Made by a program: the position numbers and the translations under genes
Shown: positions 42,511-51,526 of the stretch, in pieces
Numbering within the stretch: position 1 is the stretch's first letter
Layout: the number at the start of each line of letters is the position of its first letter
DNA from: Alphaproteobacteria bacterium
GTDB lineage: Bacteria; Pseudomonadota; Alphaproteobacteria; UBA11222
Reading direction: 5' to 3'
Assembly: GCA_009693835.1 (NCBI GenBank)
Contig: SHWM01000007.1
Coordinates: forward strand, 1-53,399
DNA length: 53,399 nucleotides
Notes under the pieces: model-generated
What the model saw: only the letters and a program-made list of their open reading frames with translations
Told to the model about the DNA's origin: nothing
Database searches by the model: none

Positions 42511-43398
42511 TCACACAGCCATTGGCTTGAATATGACATTAATAAAAGTCATATGGCCGGGCAGATTGCCGGCTGCCAATACGGGGCCGGTTCCCCCTTC
42601 AGCCGTAAGGGAGTGGCACTGATATCGCTGCTGTGCCATCCAGCGGACATAATCACCCGCCGTCAGACCGGAAATTTTCGGGAGGAGCGGGAAATTCATC
42701 TCCGACAAGATGACAGGGCGCGATTGCGACAGGGTTTTCATCGCGCCCCTCAGCGCCAGGCCCTCGGCCCCTTCTATATCGATCTTGATCATATCCACCC
42801 TGCGATCGCCGACGACGGCGTCCACCGTCTGCACCGGGACTTCTTCCGTGCGAAAACAGTCCTCGCGAAACTCCTGCAGCATCTGTTTGTCGGGCAAACT
42901 CCAGGTGCCGCCAGGATTGCCCGCCTCCCCATTCCAGACAATGCTGACGCGGCCGGCTTGGGCGCCAGCGGCGCAATGATGCACTTCGCTGCGGTCCATA
43001 AATCCATTGGCCTGTAACGAACGGGCCAGATAGGCGCCCGTTTGCGTGCGCGGTTCAATGGCGATAATACGGCCTTTAGCCCCGGTTTTGGCGGCCGCCT
43101 GTACGGCAAACCAGCCAATATTGGCCCCGATATCCAGGAATGTGTCGCCTTCTTTCAGATTGTCCAGGATGAAACGCGTTTCCGCGATTTCATATCTTCC
43201 CGCCATACATTCCAGCGAGACGCCGACATCTCCCAGATCTATCCAGAGTTTCAGACCGCCAGGCAATTCAAACATCACCCAGGTCCCGGGTGGAAATAGC
43301 GCCGCGCCGTTGGCGTAAAGACGCGATCGCCGCACCAGCCTGGCGTCAAAATATTTCAGCAGATGGTTATTCAGCATCGCAACGACGGAATTTGACAC
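42511..43398 (-). CDS. FkbM family methyltransferase
   Basis: 295-residue AdoMet-dependent methyltransferase of the FkbM family. The AdoMet motif is FLDIGANIGWFAVQAA, followed by IIAIEPRTQTGAYLARSL and the family signature DMIKIDIEGAEGLALRGA. GTG start at 43398. It probably O-methylates a sugar or polysaccharide. It breaks the otherwise conserved mutY / DUF721 neighbourhood, which suggests a later insertion. Confidence 0.9.
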   Translation of the reverse strand: MSNSVVAMLNNHLLKYFDARLVRRSRLYANGAALFPPGTWVMFELPGGLKLWIDLGDVGVSLECMAGRYEIAETRFILDNLKEGDTFLDIGANIGWFAVQAAAKTGAKGRIIAIEPRTQTGAYLARSLQANGFMDRSEVHHCAAGAQAGRVSIVWNGEAGNPGGTWSLPDKQMLQEFREDCFRTEEVPVQTVDAVVGDRRVDMIKIDIEGAEGLALRGAMKTLSQSRPVILSEMNFPLLPKISGLTAGDYVRWMAQQRYQCHSLTAEGGTGPVLAAGNLPGHMTFINVIFKPMAV

Positions 43399-43494
43399 AA
43401 AAATCCTTGCGCAAAGGTATGATCGGCAGGCGCAGCATAATTAGGGCGCAATTTGCCTCTATACAGGCAGCAGAATTCACCCTGAAGAGACCTA

Positions 43495-44001
43495 ATGGCA
43501 GATCACTCAAAACGCAACGGCGCTAATGTCCGCCGCACCGGGCTGCGTCCGCTGGCGAAAGCGGCCGATGCCGTGACAAGGCCGGCGTTTGGGCGGCGCG
43601 GCTTTGCGATGGGTCAGCTGTTGACGCATTGGCCGCAGATAGCAGGCGAAAGACTGGCGGATATGTGCCATCCGGAAAAGCTGCATTTTGCTCAGGGAAA
43701 GGGCGATAGTGGCACATTATGGATTATGGTGGAAGGTGCCGCCGCGCTCGAGCTGCAACATATGCAGCCGGTTTTGATCGAGCGGATAAACCGCTTATGC
43801 GGGTTCCGGGCGGTCGAGTCCCTGCGTATTCTGCAGGGGCCGGCGCCTGTCCGCACCAAAAGCGTGGCAACCCCGCGGCCTCTCCGGCCAGCCGAAAAAA
43901 AAGCTGTATTGCAGGAAATCGAGCCTGTATCCGACCCGCAATTGCGGGCTTCGCTGGAACGGCTGGGATATGGAATTCAGGCCCGTAAAAAACCTTGTTG
44001 A
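43495..44001 (+). CDS. DUF721 (DciA-like) domain protein
   Basis: 168-residue protein with a DUF721 domain at about residues 15-110 (GFAMGQLLTHWPQIAGERLA, then GTLWIMVEGAAALELQHMQP). DUF721 overlaps the DciA family, which helps load the replicative helicase in bacteria lacking DnaC. The position before the DsbA-like and smc genes is conserved. The C-terminal third is basic and less conserved. Whether this paralogue is the helicase loader cannot be decided. Confidence 0.85.
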   Translation: MADHSKRNGANVRRTGLRPLAKAADAVTRPAFGRRGFAMGQLLTHWPQIAGERLADMCHPEKLHFAQGKGDSGTLWIMVEGAAALELQHMQPVLIERINRLCGFRAVESLRILQGPAPVRTKSVATPRPLRPAEKKAVLQEIEPVSDPQLRASLERLGYGIQARKKPC

Positions 44002-44053
44002 GTCGCCTCAAAGGCCCGTATAATCCACCATATGTTGTAGTAGGAGGTCTGTT

Positions 44054-44725
44054 TTGGGCAAAATCACACGATATTTTGTGGGCGCTGGTTGTCTGTTTGC
44101 TCTAGCAGGATGGTTTGCCGCCGGCTTCCCGGGGGGTAATTTCATGGCCCAGGCTGAGACTCAGACTCAGGAAACCACTGCCGTCCCGGCCGCTGCGGGC
44201 ACCTTTACCGGAGAAATCGTCATTGGCAAGGCGGACGCGCCAGTAACGATCATTGAATATGCCTCGATGACCTGCGCGCATTGCGCCAATTTCCACACCA
44301 AGGTGTTTCCGCTGATCAAGGAGAAATATATCGACACGGGCAAGGTGAAGCTGGCGTTCCGGGAGTTTCCCCTGGATTGGGTGGCCCTGCGCGCCTCGAT
44401 GCTGGCGCGCTGTGGGGGCAGGGCGAAGGTCACCCCCTTCATTGACATCCTGTTTACGCAACAAATGGACTGGGCCGCGTCAGAGGATCCCATTGGGGCG
44501 CTCAATCGTATTGCAAAACTGGGCGGTATGAGCCAGACCGCATTCGATGCCTGTCTGGCGGATGAAACTTTGATGAAGCAGTTGGTGCAAAGCCGGCAGG
44601 ACGGTATGGAGAAGCATAATGTTCAGGGGACGCCCAGCTTTATCATCGACGGTAAAACCCATGACGGCGACATGAATATCGAGGACTTTGACAAGCTCCT
44701 GGAGCCACTGATTCCAGGCGCCTAG
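44054..44725 (+). CDS. DsbA family thiol-disulfide oxidoreductase
   Basis: 223-residue exported thioredoxin-fold protein (DSBA-like/DsbD-gamma type thioredoxin_4). A membrane anchor or signal sits at residues 7-26; the active site is C74-AH-C77 in IIEYASMTCAHCANF. The later cis-proline region VQGTPSFIIDG is present. The TTG at 44054 has an ideal AGGAGGT 5 bases upstream. Acts in the periplasm on disulfide formation. It precedes smc by 39 bases. Confidence 0.92.
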   Translation: MGKITRYFVGAGCLFALAGWFAAGFPGGNFMAQAETQTQETTAVPAAAGTFTGEIVIGKADAPVTIIEYASMTCAHCANFHTKVFPLIKEKYIDTGKVKLAFREFPLDWVALRASMLARCGGRAKVTPFIDILFTQQMDWAASEDPIGALNRIAKLGGMSQTAFDACLADETLMKQLVQSRQDGMEKHNVQGTPSFIIDGKTHDGDMNIEDFDKLLEPLIPGA

Positions 44726-44764
44726 CGTCTCCTGCCGTCACATTAACTGAATAGGGAATATCAC

Positions 44765-47700
44765 GTGCGGTTCACCCGGCTTCGCTTATCGGGCTTCAAA
44801 AGTTTCATCGAACCGGTGGAACTACGGATAGAACCCGGCCTTACCGGAATTGTCGGCCCGAACGGATGCGGCAAGTCCAATCTGGTCGAAGCCCTTGGCT
44901 GGGTGATGGGGGAAGGCTCGGCCAGGCAGATGCGCGCCGCCGGGATGGATGATGTGATCTTTTCAGGCAGCGCCGGACGGCCCGCACGCAATATGGCTGA
45001 AGTGGCGCTGGTGATTGATAATGCCGGGCGCTCCGCGCCTGCGCATTTCAATGATTCGGATCAGTTGGAAATTATCCGCCGCATCGAACGCGATGCCGGG
45101 TCCATCTACCGCATCAATGGCCAGGACGTGCGGGCGCGGGACGTGTCGCTGCTGTTTGCAGACGCCGCCAGCGGACCGCGTTCAACGGCGATTGTCCGGC
45201 AGGGCCGGGTCGGGGCGCTGATCAATGCCAGGCCAAAGGACCGCCGGGCCATTCTCGAAGAGGCGGCAGGTATCAGCGGCCTGCATTCGCGGCGGCATGA
45301 GGCGGAACTTCGCCTGCGCGCCGCAGAAAGTAATCTGACCCGCCTTGATGATATCATGGCGCAGCTGGAAACTCAGATTTCGGCGTTGAAACGTCAAGCC
45401 CGTCAGGCGTCGCGCTACCGCAACCTTTCGGAAAATATCAGGCGCAGCGAGGCCCTGCTCTTTCATCTGCGCTGGCAGGAAACGCTCAATCTGGTGGCGC
45501 AGGCCGAAGACTTGTTGCATCAGGCGCAGGACAGAGTGAGCGAGGCCACCCGCGACGCCGCGTCCGCTTCAACCGCTCAATTACAGGCAGCCAACGCCGT
45601 GCCGCCCCTGCGTCAGGCGGAGGCCGAAGCGGCTGCGGCGCAGCACCGCCTGACGGTGGCCCGCGATGGTCTTGAATCCGAAGCAGCGCGGGTGGCGCAA
45701 CAAATCTCGCGAGGCGAGGCCAGCCTTTCACAGTTGCGGCTGGATCAGGCCCGCGAGACAGAGCATATCGGCGATTCGGAAAGCGCGGCACAGCAGCTTG
45801 AACAGGAACGTGAGGTTCTGGAATCCGCCCAGGCGGAACAACAGGGCCGCGACGGCGCCCTGAGCGAACAGGTCAGGCTGGCATCCAGTGCATTGCAGGA
45901 GCGGGAAGCGCATCTCGATGCGGCCACGCGCAGCCTTTCCGATCTTATGGCGCAACGCGAAAGCCTGACCCGTGAAGCCAACCAGTCCCGGCAGCGCCAT
46001 GAACGTTTTTCCCAGCAATTGTCCGCCATTATGCTGGAACGTGGACAGCTTCAGTCCGAAATGCCGGCCTCGCATTTGATGGAAGAGATTGAACGGCTGA
46101 CGCAGCAGGCCCGCGAATCCGTGGCCGCTGCGCGCGAGGCGGTAAACGCCACCGGAACAGGCCGTGACGAGGCGCAGCAAACAGAGGCGGCGGCGCGGGA
46201 CGTATTTCACACCGCCCGCACGGCAACCGGCGGGCTGGCGGCGGAAGAGAAAGCCCTGAATGAATTGCTGAATGACCGGGGTTCGGATCTGTGGCCGCCC
46301 CTGGTGGATGCGCTGCATGTCACGCCAGGCTATGAAACGGCGCTGGGGGCGGCGCTGGGTGATGATCTGGATTATCCGAGCAATGATGCTGCACCTGTTC
46401 ACTGGGCGTTGCTGGCGGGTGACGCGGCGCTGCCCGCGCTGCCGGGCGATGTCGAATCGCTCGATCGCTATGTGACGGGGGCGCCCGCGCTGGCCCGGCG
46501 GCTTTCCCAGATTGGGGTGGTCAGTGCATCGGGCGGGATTTTTCTGCGCAGCCACCTAAAACCCGGCCAGCGCCTTGTCAGCCGCGAAGGCGCCCTGTGG
46601 CGCTGGGATGGTTTTACGGCCGCGGCAAATGCTCCGGCGGCGGCGAAGCGGCTGGAAATGCGCAATCGGCTGGCCGACGTCACACAACGCCGCCTTCAGG
46701 CGGATATGGTAATGCAGGGCGCGCGGGAAAAGTTCGAGCAGGCCACGCATGCCGCCGCCGCCGCGCGTAGCGCAGAAGCGGATTGCCGCCGCTATGTCCG
46801 TCAAAAAGAAGAAGCCTTGTCCCAGGCGCTGGACGCGCAGGCCCGGGCGTCACGGGAAATGCTGGCGCGCACCAGCCGTCTGGCCGCGGTGTCCGAGGCG
46901 CAGGCGCGCATCGAAAATGAGTGTGAAGAAGCCAGCCGTCTGGAGCGTGAAACAACGTTGGCGCTTGAGGCGCTGGAGCCTGAAGAACAGCCCCGGATGC
47001 TGGTGGCCAGCCTGCGCAGCGAAGTTGAGCTTGGACGTTCGGCTCTGGGTCAGGCGCGTGGCGCACATGAAGCCTTTACGCGTGAAGCTGGCGCCCGCGC
47101 CCAGCGGCTGGAGATCATCGCGCGCGATCAGGCCGCCTGGGCGGCGCGGCGGCAGGGGGCGGCGCGTCAATTGGAGGTTCTGTCGGCGCGCGAGGTGGAG
47201 CTGACGGAAGAACTGCAAAACCTGCGGGCCCTGCCATCGCAAATAGAGGAGCGCATGCAGGCCCTGCTGAGTGAAATTGCAAACGCCTCGCGGCTCAGGG
47301 TGGATGCCGCAGGCCAGCTTGCCGCCGCCGAAGCGCATCTTGCCGCCTGTGACAAGGCGGCCAAGACCGCGCAGGATCATATGGCTGGAATGCGGGAGGC
47401 GCGGGTGCGGGCCGAGTCTGCGGCGGGCGCCGCGCAGGAGCGTGCGGTCGATCTGGCCGATCAGATCCGCGACCGTTTGGAATGCGGGCCGGATGAGTGC
47501 CTGCGTCTGGCGAATCTGGAAGATAGTGAACGTTTGCCGGAAATAGATCATGTCGAGCGTGAACTGACGCGTTTCCGGCGCGAGCGAGAAAATATGGGCG
47601 CGGTCAATCTGCGCGCCGAGGAAGAATCGCGCGAGTTGCGCGAACGGCTGGATGGCATGACGCGCGAGCGCGCTGATCTTGAAGCGGCGATTGCGCGGTT

Positions 47701-48220
47701 GCGTCAGGCCATCGGCAGCCTGAACCGCGAGGGGCGCGAACGGCTGCTCAAGGCCTTTACCGCGGTCAATGAACATTTCTCGCGCCTGTTCGTGCATCTG
47801 TTTGGCGGCGGCAGCGCCCGGCTGGAACTGGTCGAATCCGATGATCCGCTAGAAGCGGGCCTTGAAATTCTGGCCAGCCCCCCCGGCAAGCGCCTGCAAT
47901 CCATGAGCCTGCTGTCCGGCGGCGAGCAGGCCATGACGGCCATGGCCCTGATTTTTGCGGTGTTCCTGACCAACCCGTCGCCGCTCTGTGTGCTGGACGA
48001 AGTGGACGCGCCGCTCGATGACGCCAATGTCGAGCGGTTCTGTAATCTGCTGGATGAAATGACCCGGCAAACCGAAACGCGCTTTCTTGTGGTCACCCAT
48101 AATGGCGTCACCATGTCGCGCATGGACCGCCTGTTCGGCGTTACCATGGCCGAGCGCGGCGTCAGCCAGCTTGTTTCCGTTGATCTGGAACGCGCCGAGA
48201 AGCTCCGCGCCGTAGGGTGA
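44765..48220 (+). CDS. smc: chromosome segregation protein SMC
   Basis: 1151-residue SMC ATPase of the bacterial condensin. N-terminal head: FKSFIEPVELRIEPGLTGIV followed by Walker A GPNGCGKSN at about residues 32-40. A coiled coil runs from about 170 to 500, the hinge lies around 505-620 (LWPPLVDALHVTPGYETALG), and the returning coil ends near 990. The C-terminal head has the signature LLSGGEQAMTAMAL and Walker B PLCVLDEVDAPLDD. GTG start at 44765 with AGGGA upstream. ScpA/ScpB are elsewhere. Confidence 0.95.
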   Translation: MRFTRLRLSGFKSFIEPVELRIEPGLTGIVGPNGCGKSNLVEALGWVMGEGSARQMRAAGMDDVIFSGSAGRPARNMAEVALVIDNAGRSAPAHFNDSDQLEIIRRIERDAGSIYRINGQDVRARDVSLLFADAASGPRSTAIVRQGRVGALINARPKDRRAILEEAAGISGLHSRRHEAELRLRAAESNLTRLDDIMAQLETQISALKRQARQASRYRNLSENIRRSEALLFHLRWQETLNLVAQAEDLLHQAQDRVSEATRDAASASTAQLQAANAVPPLRQAEAEAAAAQHRLTVARDGLESEAARVAQQISRGEASLSQLRLDQARETEHIGDSESAAQQLEQEREVLESAQAEQQGRDGALSEQVRLASSALQEREAHLDAATRSLSDLMAQRESLTREANQSRQRHERFSQQLSAIMLERGQLQSEMPASHLMEEIERLTQQARESVAAAREAVNATGTGRDEAQQTEAAARDVFHTARTATGGLAAEEKALNELLNDRGSDLWPPLVDALHVTPGYETALGAALGDDLDYPSNDAAPVHWALLAGDAALPALPGDVESLDRYVTGAPALARRLSQIGVVSASGGIFLRSHLKPGQRLVSREGALWRWDGFTAAANAPAAAKRLEMRNRLADVTQRRLQADMVMQGAREKFEQATHAAAAARSAEADCRRYVRQKEEALSQALDAQARASREMLARTSRLAAVSEAQARIENECEEASRLERETTLALEALEPEEQPRMLVASLRSEVELGRSALGQARGAHEAFTREAGARAQRLEIIARDQAAWAARRQGAARQLEVLSAREVELTEELQNLRALPSQIEERMQALLSEIANASRLRVDAAGQLAAAEAHLAACDKAAKTAQDHMAGMREARVRAESAAGAAQERAVDLADQIRDRLECGPDECLRLANLEDSERLPEIDHVERELTRFRRERENMGAVNLRAEEESRELRERLDGMTRERADLEAAIARLRQAIGSLNREGRERLLKAFTAVNEHFSRLFVHLFGGGSARLELVESDDPLEAGLEILASPPGKRLQSMSLLSGGEQAMTAMALIFAVFLTNPSPLCVLDEVDAPLDDANVERFCNLLDEMTRQTETRFLVVTHNGVTMSRMDRLFGVTMAERGVSQLVSVDLERAEKLRAVG

Positions 48221-48287
48221 TGCGCTAAACGGGCCGGATACCTGGTTCATTCAGCATAACAACCAGTGAAAATGTTTTGATAATGGG

Positions 48288-48293
48288 TATAAT
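48288..48293 (+). promoter_or_regulatory. possible -10 element (TATAAT) before the MaoC pair
   Basis: A perfect TATAAT, 59 bases before the ATG of the first MaoC gene, in an AT-rich gap after smc. No good -35 is present at 16-18 bases; GTGAAA is the closest candidate. Confidence 0.3.
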
Positions 48294-48351
48294 ATTTCAT
48301 GCTGCGGCTGTCTGCGTATGAATGCTGCGCTAAGTGAGCAGGAGCTGCCGG

Positions 48352-48819
48352 ATGAGCGTAATAAAATATTACTGGGAAGATTTTATACCGGGCGAGGTGG
48401 CGACATTTGGGGCCTATCACGTCACGAAGGAAGAGATCATTGAATTCGCCAGCGTATATGATCCGCAGCTTATGCATACCGATGAAGAGGCGGCGAAGAA
48501 AACCTTTATGGGCGGGCTGTGCGCCAGCGGCTGGCATACCTGCGCCATGAGCATGCGCATGATGTGCGATCATTATCTGCTGGAATCGGCCGCCATGGGG
48601 TCGCCGGGGCTGGATGACAATAAATGGCGCGCGCCGGTGCGGCCCGGCGACATTCTGTCCATGAAGCGCGAATGCCTGGACCGGCGCGTGTCGCAGTCGC
48701 GCCCGGAAATGGGCCTGACCCGGCTGCGCCACACCGTCACCAATCAGCATGGCGAGGTGAAGATGATCCTTGAGGGCAGCCTGCTGTTCGCCCGCCGTCA
48801 TCCGGGCGCGGAGGTCTGA
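48352..48819 (+). CDS. MaoC-type hot-dog dehydratase, first of a pair
   Basis: 155-residue single hot-dog domain protein of the MaoC / (R)-enoyl-CoA hydratase family. The active-site pattern D37-x4-H42 is in ASVYDPQLMHTDEEAA, followed by the FMGGLCASGWHT strand. The ATG at 48352 is chosen because AGGAG is 7 bases upstream; six more codons are open in front. The second MaoC gene starts 3 bases after the stop, so the two probably form a heteromer or act together on an enoyl-CoA. Confidence 0.9.
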   Translation: MSVIKYYWEDFIPGEVATFGAYHVTKEEIIEFASVYDPQLMHTDEEAAKKTFMGGLCASGWHTCAMSMRMMCDHYLLESAAMGSPGLDDNKWRAPVRPGDILSMKRECLDRRVSQSRPEMGLTRLRHTVTNQHGEVKMILEGSLLFARRHPGAEV

Positions 48820-48822
48820 CCG

Positions 48823-49314
48823 GTGGCGCAGTGGCTGGAAGATATCGAACTGGGAAACCGCATTGATCTGGGCCCCTGGCGGATGGAAGAGGCCGAGATG
48901 ATCGCCTTCGCCAGAAAATATGATCCGCAACCCTTTCACATTGATCCGGAAGCGGCGGCGCAGTCGCATTTCGGCGGCCTTGTCGCCAGCGGCTGGTTCA
49001 CTGTCGCGTGCTGGATGCGCGCCATGATGAAACATCGCAACGGCCAGGAAGTAAAATATGAAAAGTCTTCCGAAGAACCAGGGCCAAGGCCGCAAAATGG
49101 CCCATCGCCAGGATTTATTAATCTGAAATGGCCCTATCCGGTGCGGCCTGGCGACATCATTACCTTTTCGGGCACCACGTCAGAAAAACTGCTGATGAAA
49201 TCACGCCCGGGATGGGGCATTATCCGCAGCCTGAATGAAGGTTTTAGTCAGCACGGCGAACCGGTATTGCAATTTACCGGGCAGAGCATGGTAACCTGTA
49301 AAACAAAATCATAG
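48823..49314 (+). CDS. MaoC-type hot-dog dehydratase, second of a pair
   Basis: 163-residue hot-dog protein, related to its upstream neighbour: D34-x4-H39 in ARKYDPQPFHIDPEAA and HFGGLVASGWFTVA. Both proteins keep the catalytic Asp-His pair, unlike known two-subunit steroid hydratases in which one subunit is inactive. GTG start at 48823. It has a longer variable loop (about residues 70-95) than the first copy. Dienelactone hydrolase follows after 15 bases in the same direction. Confidence 0.9.
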   Translation: MAQWLEDIELGNRIDLGPWRMEEAEMIAFARKYDPQPFHIDPEAAAQSHFGGLVASGWFTVACWMRAMMKHRNGQEVKYEKSSEEPGPRPQNGPSPGFINLKWPYPVRPGDIITFSGTTSEKLLMKSRPGWGIIRSLNEGFSQHGEPVLQFTGQSMVTCKTKS

Positions 49315-49329
49315 AGGGAGGGAAGGCGC

Positions 49330-50010
49330 ATGGCGCATCTTGGAAAAATGATCACGCTGAAAAGCGGCGATGGGGCGTCCATCGAATATTATCATGTCGA
49401 GGCGCAGGGCGCGCGCAAAGGCGGGCTGGTCTGTGTGATGGAAATTTTCGGCGTCACCGATCACATCAAGGATGTGTGCGACGCCTGGGCGAAAGACGGG
49501 CTGGAGGTGATTTCACCTGCACTTTACGACCGCGCGGAAAAGAATTTTCAGGCGTCCTATTCGCCCGATGATATTCAGAAAGGTCTGGCCCTGCGCGCGA
49601 AAACCAGCACGGAAGCCAACATGAGCGATGTACAGGCCGGCATTGATTATCTGAAGGGCCGCAATGCGGGCCCCGTCTATGTCACCGGCTATTGCTATGG
49701 CGGCACGATCGCCTGGGTGGCGGCTTGCCGGTGCGCGGGCCTTGCGGCGGCGGCCGGCTATTATGGCGGCGGGATCGGCGATCATATCTCCGAGAAACCA
49801 AGATGCCCGACGGTCCTGCATTTCGGGGAACATGATAATGGAATACCCTTGGCACTGGTGCGCAAGATCGAAGCGGCGCATCCCGCCGTTCCGGTGTATG
49901 TCTACGACGCCGGGCATGGCTTTCAGTCCGACCGGCGCACTGACTATAACGAGGCCTGCGCCAAACTGGCCAAACAGCGCTGTCTGGATCTGTTTGCCGC
50001 GAACAAGTAA
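49330..50010 (+). CDS. dienelactone hydrolase family protein
   Basis: 226-residue alpha/beta hydrolase. The nucleophile elbow is G-Y-C-Y-G (YVTGYCYGGTIAW), with cysteine as nucleophile as in true dienelactone hydrolases; the late DAGHGFQSDRR carries the histidine. Family members open dienelactones in halo-aromatic degradation or act as carboxymethylenebutenolidase. GGGAGGGAAGG precedes the ATG. It is in one likely operon with the MaoC pair. Confidence 0.92.
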   Translation: MAHLGKMITLKSGDGASIEYYHVEAQGARKGGLVCVMEIFGVTDHIKDVCDAWAKDGLEVISPALYDRAEKNFQASYSPDDIQKGLALRAKTSTEANMSDVQAGIDYLKGRNAGPVYVTGYCYGGTIAWVAACRCAGLAAAAGYYGGGIGDHISEKPRCPTVLHFGEHDNGIPLALVRKIEAAHPAVPVYVYDAGHGFQSDRRTDYNEACAKLAKQRCLDLFAANK

Positions 50011-50023
50011 AACAAGCGATGCC

Positions 50024-50044
50024 GCCCTCCTCTCGGGGGAGGGC
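50024..50044. repeat. GCCCTCC / GGAGGGC hairpin
   Basis: Seven-base arms (50024-50030 and 50038-50044) around TCTCGGG, 13 bases after the dienelactone hydrolase stop. No T-run. It could be a weak terminator or a repeat remnant. Confidence 0.4.
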
Positions 50045-50164
50045 AGCTGATATCTGTGCCTGATTGAAAAATCGCCCGCCAGCAACGCGCACCTGGAACT
50101 ATTTTACAATCGCGGCATCGCGGCGCACAGTTACGCTCCGGATGATCAGAAGGAGAAGCCATAA

Positions 50165-51019
50165 ATGGCGCGGCAAAACACTCTGGGAACCGTAAGCGGT
50201 CTATTCCGGTTTCCGGTCAAGTCGCTGCAGGGCGAGGCGCTGAAGATAGCCGAGGTGGGGCTGAATGGCATTAAGGGCGACCGTATCTGGGCGTTCCGTG
50301 ACGAGGCGCGCGGAGAAATCACCAGCGGCAAGCGCAGCCCGCTGCTGATGCAGATTGCCGCCACCCTGACCGGCGACGCGTCTTCCCGCGCGCGCCTGTC
50401 CTTACCCGATGGCGAGAGCTTTCACACGGATTCAGATGATTGCAACGCAAGGGTTTCCGGTTTTGTGGGGCGCCAGCTTACCCTTCATGATGTGCGGCCG
50501 CCCGGCGATGCGGCGCATTATGCGCGTGCCAGGGTGCCGCCGGAAAAAATGGACGCCACGTTCAGGGAATTGCTAGGGCTGTTGCCGGACGAACCGATGC
50601 CGGACTTCTCGAAACTGCCGCGCGAAGCGCTGATGAACGCCACTTTTCCGGGCACCTATTTCGATGTCTCGGCAATCTCGATCGTACTGGCCTCGGAATT
50701 GCAAAAACTGCAAAACACGCTTCCGGATGCGGGCGTGGACGTGATGCGTTTTCGTGCGAACATCGTGCTGGATGATCTGGCCGCGCCGCTGTCATCAGAG
50801 TCGCTGGTTGGCGCGCGCCTGAAAGTTGGGGACACCGAGATGGTTGCCGACAGCCACGCGCCCCGCTGTTCAATGACAACGCATACGCAGGGCGGGCTGC
50901 CCAAGGCGCCGCAAATCATGCGCGCACTCGTCCGCGACTGGAAGCATAATTTCGGTCTTTATGTTTCCGTGCGCAACGGCGGCCAGCTCCGCATTGGCGA
51001 TCCAGTGGTGCGGCTGTAA
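50165..51019 (+). CDS. MOSC domain-containing protein
   Basis: 284-residue protein with the MOSC N-terminal beta-barrel (GLFRFPVKSLQGEALKIAEV) and MOSC core (MRFRANIVLDD, GARLKVGDTEM, APRCSMTTHTQGG with the conserved cysteine). MOSC proteins bind molybdenum cofactor sulfur or reduce N-hydroxylated compounds. Eleven residues separate ...RNGGQLRIGDPV and the end. ATG at 50165 preceded by AGAAGGAG. It has no molybdoenzyme neighbour, so the role remains open. Confidence 0.88.
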   Translation: MARQNTLGTVSGLFRFPVKSLQGEALKIAEVGLNGIKGDRIWAFRDEARGEITSGKRSPLLMQIAATLTGDASSRARLSLPDGESFHTDSDDCNARVSGFVGRQLTLHDVRPPGDAAHYARARVPPEKMDATFRELLGLLPDEPMPDFSKLPREALMNATFPGTYFDVSAISIVLASELQKLQNTLPDAGVDVMRFRANIVLDDLAAPLSSESLVGARLKVGDTEMVADSHAPRCSMTTHTQGGLPKAPQIMRALVRDWKHNFGLYVSVRNGGQLRIGDPVVRL

Positions 51020-51027
51020 AATCGCAG

Positions 51028-51055
51028 CCGGTCAGATCGGCATTGATCCGACCGG
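51028..51055. terminator. possible bidirectional hairpin between convergent genes
   Basis: CCGGTCAGATC (51028-51038) and GATCCGACCGG (51045-51055) pair with one mismatch around a 6-base loop, between the MOSC gene and the first LEH-like gene, which converge. There is no T-run, so termination strength is uncertain. Confidence 0.4.
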
Positions 51056-51074
51056 AGTGCGCGCCACCAATTAT

Positions 51075-51470
51075 TCAGGCGGCGGCCAGTTCCTTGTTGA
51101 ACGTCTCGGCGTCGAAATAGTCACGCCAGGCCTTGATTTTGCCGTTCTCAACCTCGAAAACGCCAAATACCGGCAAGCCGATTTTCTTGTCCTTGATGCC
51201 GAGATGATCGACCCGCTCGTTCATCACGATATTGCCCTTGCACACCTGGAAGCGTACTTCAAATTTGGCGCTGGTCATGCCCATGTCCTTGGTGAAACTT
51301 TCCAGCACCTTGCGGATGGCGGCCTTACCGGTAGCGGGCGGCCAGGGCATATTGTGATAAACCGCATCCTCGGTGAAGAAGCCCATCAGGCCTTCAATAT
51401 CCAGCTTGCCAAACGCGGCAATAAAATCGTTCACGGTCTGCTCATTTTTTGAAACGGCTGTATCTGCCAT
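51075..51470 (-). CDS. limonene-1,2-epoxide hydrolase-like protein, copy 1
   Basis: 131-residue SnoaL/NTF2-fold protein of the limonene-epoxide hydrolase type. Residues that match the Rhodococcus LEH active site can be placed by ungapped spacing: Y38 and N40 (VYHNMPW), R86 and D88 (MNERVDH), W115 and D117 (AWRDYFD). It is the last of three tandem copies read on the minus strand, with GGGAGGA before its ATG at 51470. Length exceeds the two other copies by 8 residues at its N- and C-terminal ends. Opens epoxides in the known family; substrate here unknown. Confidence 0.85.
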   Translation of the reverse strand: MADTAVSKNEQTVNDFIAAFGKLDIEGLMGFFTEDAVYHNMPWPPATGKAAIRKVLESFTKDMGMTSAKFEVRFQVCKGNIVMNERVDHLGIKDKKIGLPVFGVFEVENGKIKAWRDYFDAETFNKELAAA

Positions 51471-51526
51471 GTCGTCCTCCCTGTTTGTGCCGCCGCGCGG
51501 GGCCCGTGCGGTATGCGGCTTCCTGC

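Noticed and set aside
46850..47797. Minus-strand open frame inside smc
   Set aside because: The SMC protein is complete across it; the reverse frame has no start context and no known motif.
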